DNA of 64,000 bases from Enterococcus_I eurekensis. Lineage in GTDB: Bacteria; Bacillota; Bacilli; Lactobacillales; Enterococcaceae. Below, one piece after another: positions 61,640 through 64,000 of the stretch. Below the pieces are notes generated by a model. It saw only the letters and a program-made list of their open reading frames with translations, had not been told where the DNA came from and searched no databases. The number at the start of each line of letters is the position of its first letter. Position 1 is the first letter of the stretch. Location: contig NZ_JBHSGT010000025.1 of the NCBI RefSeq assembly GCF_042654605.1, positions 21,893 to 85,892 of the forward strand. The letters are read 5' to 3'. The translations under genes and the position numbers were made by a program.

Positions 61640-62101
61640 ATGATTGGTGTAAGTGCTTGTTTAGGTGGTTGCCCAGTACGCTTTGACGGACGTGATCAAC
61701 GAGTCGTAGAAATTGAACAACTAGTGAAACAACAAGAGGCCATCATGATTTGTCCAGAGGTTTTAGGAGGACTCCCAATTCCACGTGACCCAGCTGAAAT
61801 TATTGGTGGCGATGGTTTTGCTGTTTGGCATGGAGAAGCGAAAGTTGTGACCAATAAAGGTGCAGATGTCACAGAAGCTTTTAAAAACGGTTCGATTCGT
61901 GCCTATCAAAAATTAAAAGAAAAAGGCATTGATACGTTAATTTTAAAGGAGAAAAGTCCATCATGTGGGAGTCAATGGATTTACGACGGTACTTTTTCTG
62001 GGACGAAAATCAAAGGAGTCGGTGTTGCAACGGCTTACTTTTTGAACCAAGGGATAAAGGTATACTCAGAATCTCAGTGGCTAAAAAGGGAGGGAAAGTA
62101 A
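61640..62101 (+). CDS. DUF523 protein
   Basis: 153 residues. Opens with VSACLGGCPVRFDGR and holds CPEVLGGLPIPRDPAE and KEKSPSCGS, the three Cys-bearing motifs of the DUF523 family (the N-terminal domain of YbgA-type proteins). Possibly metal or cluster binding; function unproven. ATG 61640 has GAGGTGG upstream; the frame is open back to 61625. Confidence 0.85.
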   Translation: MIGVSACLGGCPVRFDGRDQRVVEIEQLVKQQEAIMICPEVLGGLPIPRDPAEIIGGDGFAVWHGEAKVVTNKGADVTEAFKNGSIRAYQKLKEKGIDTLILKEKSPSCGSQWIYDGTFSGTKIKGVGVATAYFLNQGIKVYSESQWLKREGK

Positions 62102-62440
62102 GTGGAAGTTGAAAAAACCAATCGAATGAACGCTTTATTTGAATGTTATGCGACCCTTTTAACCCAAAAACAAATGAATTACATGGAATTATATTATGCG
62201 GATGATTATTCTTTAGGTGAAATTGCTGAAGAGTACCAGATTAGTCGTCAAGCAGTCTATGATAATATCAAGCGAACCGAAAAAATTTTAGAAGACTATG
62301 AGCGTAAATTACATATTTATTCTGATTACGTCTTACGCGAGCAGATTTTGGGACGTTTTGAGGAATATCTAGTCGGACATTATCCAAAGGACACCTTTTT
62401 AGCGAGTATTTTGCAAGAATTACAAGAAATTGATGAATAA
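62102..62440 (+). CDS. ylxM: YlxM-family putative DNA-binding protein (UPF0122)
   Basis: 112 residues with a sigma-like helix-turn-helix (LGEIAEEYQISRQAVYDNIKRTEKILE). Always precedes ffh in Firmicutes and interacts with SRP in streptococci. GTG start directly abutting the DUF523 stop; 16 nt before ffh. Confidence 0.92.
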   Translation: MEVEKTNRMNALFECYATLLTQKQMNYMELYYADDYSLGEIAEEYQISRQAVYDNIKRTEKILEDYERKLHIYSDYVLREQILGRFEEYLVGHYPKDTFLASILQELQEIDE

Positions 62441-62456
62441 AGGGATGAGAAAATAA

Positions 62457-63878
62457 ATGGCATTTGAAAATTTAACAGATCGTTTGCAAAAAGCGATGGG
62501 ACGTTTACGTCGCAAGGGAAAAGTAACAGAAGCAGATATTAAAGAAATGATGCGTGAGATTCGTTTAGCCTTATTAGAAGCCGACGTTAACTTACAAGTT
62601 GTCAAAGAATTTACTAAAAATGTGCGTGAAAGAGCAATTGGTGTTGAAGTCCTGGAAAGCTTATCACCGGCGCAACAAATTGTTAAAATTGTTGATGAAG
62701 AATTAACCAAAACACTTGGTTCTGAAACGGTTGGCATTCAAAAATCACCAAAAATTCCGACGGTTATTATGATGGTTGGTTTACAAGGTGCCGGTAAAAC
62801 AACCTTTGCTGGGAAGTTAGCCAATCACTTAATTAAAACAGAAAAAGCCCGTCCATTGATGATTGCAGGAGACGTGTATCGTCCAGCTGCGATTGATCAA
62901 TTAAAAGTGTTGGGGCAACAATTAGATGTACCAGTCTTTGATATGGGAACAGAAGTAAGCCCAGTTGAGATTGTTCGTCAAGGGATGGCGTTAGCTAGAG
63001 AGAAAAACAATGACTATGTCTTAATTGATACGGCTGGTCGCTTACACATTGATGAATTATTAATGGATGAGCTAGCTCAAATTAAGGCGATTGCTGAGCC
63101 AAATGAAATTTTACTCGTTGTCGATGCAATGACAGGACAAGATGCTGTTAACGTGGCCGATAGTTTTAATCAACAATTAGGGATTACTGGGGTAGTTATT
63201 ACGAAATTAGATGGTGATACACGTGGGGGAGCGGCGCTTTCAATTCGTTCCGTAACGGGTGCACCGATTAAATTTACCGGGGTCGGCGAAAAATTAACTG
63301 ACCTAGAAGTTTTCCATCCAGATCGTATGTCAAGTCGTATTTTAGGTATGGGAGACATGTTGACTTTAATTGAAAAAGCGCAACAAGATTTTGATGAGAA
63401 AAAAGCTGAAGAGTTGGCAATCAAAATGCGTGAAAACACCTTTGATTTCAACGACTTTATTGAGCAATTAGATCAAGTCATGGATATGGGGCCACTTGAA
63501 GATTTACTAAAAATGATTCCTGGTATGAGCCAAGCACCTGGTATGGAGAACTTTAAAGTCGATCCAAAAGACGTTGCTCGTAAAAAAGCAATTGTACTTT
63601 CCATGACGAAAGCCGAACGTGAGAATCCAGATTTATTAAATCCAAGTCGCCGTCGTCGGATTGCAGCGGGGTCTGGAAATAGTATTGTTGAAGTTAATCG
63701 TTTGATTAAACAATTTAAAGAATCACAAAAAATGATGCAACAAATGTCTAAAGGAAATTTAAATGGTATTCCTGGAATGGACCAAATGTTTGGGACTGGT
63801 GTTAAAGGGAAACTAGGCAAAATGGCTATGAACCAAATGATTAAAAAGAATAAAAAGAAAAAGAAAAAACGCAAATAA
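62457..63878 (+). CDS. ffh: Signal recognition particle protein Ffh
   Basis: 473 residues. NG GTPase domain with GLQGAGKTTFAGKLA, DTAGRLHID and TKLDGDTRGGAALS; C-terminal M domain rich in Met (about 300-450) with RRRRIAAGSG for 4.5S RNA binding; very basic end KKNKKKKKKRK. Targets nascent membrane proteins to FtsY and SecYEG. Complete within the window. Confidence 0.97.
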   Translation: MAFENLTDRLQKAMGRLRRKGKVTEADIKEMMREIRLALLEADVNLQVVKEFTKNVRERAIGVEVLESLSPAQQIVKIVDEELTKTLGSETVGIQKSPKIPTVIMMVGLQGAGKTTFAGKLANHLIKTEKARPLMIAGDVYRPAAIDQLKVLGQQLDVPVFDMGTEVSPVEIVRQGMALAREKNNDYVLIDTAGRLHIDELLMDELAQIKAIAEPNEILLVVDAMTGQDAVNVADSFNQQLGITGVVITKLDGDTRGGAALSIRSVTGAPIKFTGVGEKLTDLEVFHPDRMSSRILGMGDMLTLIEKAQQDFDEKKAEELAIKMRENTFDFNDFIEQLDQVMDMGPLEDLLKMIPGMSQAPGMENFKVDPKDVARKKAIVLSMTKAERENPDLLNPSRRRRIAAGSGNSIVEVNRLIKQFKESQKMMQQMSKGNLNGIPGMDQMFGTGVKGKLGKMAMNQMIKKNKKKKKKRK

Positions 63879-63885
63879 TTAATGG

Positions 63886-64000
63886 TTGTACGTCAAATAG
63901 TGTTGATGGACCCAAAATGAGTAAAAATAATTGTCAGAATCGGTAGAGAAAATTGTTTCTCTATCGATTTTTTTGATATTAGAAAAGAGGGGGCGGAGCC
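63886..64000. repeat. Dispersed structured element, second copy (runs off the window)
   Basis: Begins 8 nt after ffh. 63891-64000 matches 21416-21524 with three substitutions and one added G in 110 positions. The window ends within the GC-rich inverted segment, so it may continue with the hairpin region and a transposase. Confidence 0.8.
63939..63974 (+). terminator. Terminator hairpin carried by the second repeat copy (after ffh)
   Basis: ATCGGTAGAGAAA pairs with TTTCTCTATCGAT across a short loop, then Ts. One of the substitutions against the first copy (T to C) removes a mismatch in the stem. Confidence 0.8.

Overview
The window is about 38-40% GC, almost fully coding, and reads as the core chromosome of a lactic acid bacterium of the Enterococcaceae (Enterococcus or Vagococcus type). 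The grounds are an mptR-mptBACD-manO mannose PTS cluster with a sigma-54 promoter, a dcw cluster ending in sepF-ylmG-ylmH-divIVA and a T-box-ileS, an EfaR-like regulator next to zwf, an enterococcal-style Prp/L27 pair, and uniform low-GC codon use with many TTG/GTG starts and AGGAGG ribosome sites. Species cannot be fixed from the sequence alone.

Layout. 1-1.5 kb: end of a gluconate-type sugar kinase and an XRE/DUF3955 regulator. 1.6-6.4 kb: leuABCD behind a ribosome-mediated attenuator (21-residue leader peptide with four consecutive Leu codons, then a terminator). 6.4-7.6 kb: L21 leader, rplU-prp-rpmA. 7.7-14.5 kb: LevR/MptR activator and the sigma-54-dependent mannose PTS operon. 14.5-24.6 kb: a decayed small ORF, GlsB-like protein, Xaa-Pro peptidase, yqhY-nusB-folD-xseAB-ispA-tlyA, then about 1 kb of repeat/IS remnant, then argR-recN. 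24.6-26.3 kb: DUF4044 peptide, CorA, DUF3397. 26.4-44.0 kb: the division and wall cluster mraZ-rsmH-ftsL-pbp-mraY-murD-murG-divIB-ftsA-ftsZ-ylmE-sepF-ylmG-ylmH-divIVA, then T-box and ileS. 44.1-49.4 kb: mostly reverse-strand metabolism (zwf with an EfaR-type repressor, PepS, flavodoxin), with a forward TetR regulator and a 34-residue membrane peptide. 49.5-55 kb: map, YihY, TagO-like transferase and a nitrate/sulfonate/thiamine-precursor-type ABC importer. 55-57.6 kb: CopY with a perfect cop box, a Phd/YefM-like two-part protein, an aminotransferase. 57.7-61.5 kb: PstS behind PHO boxes, a tandem palindromic repeat, and phoPR facing it. 61.6-64 kb: DUF523 protein, ylxM-ffh, then the start of a second copy of the dispersed repeat found after tlyA.

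Most genes are conserved housekeeping genes. The least explained material is non-coding: (i) a dispersed element at 21,411-22,030 and again from 63,886 to the window end, which begins with a terminator hairpin and in its full copy carries two hairpins of 100 nt or more, next to an ISL3-type transposase 3' fragment; (ii) two tandem 118/119-nt palindromic units starting at the pstS stop codon. Other points: divIB apparently starts at an ATT codon, CopY is an orphan, efp is absent from its expected place, and there are short unannotated ORFs.
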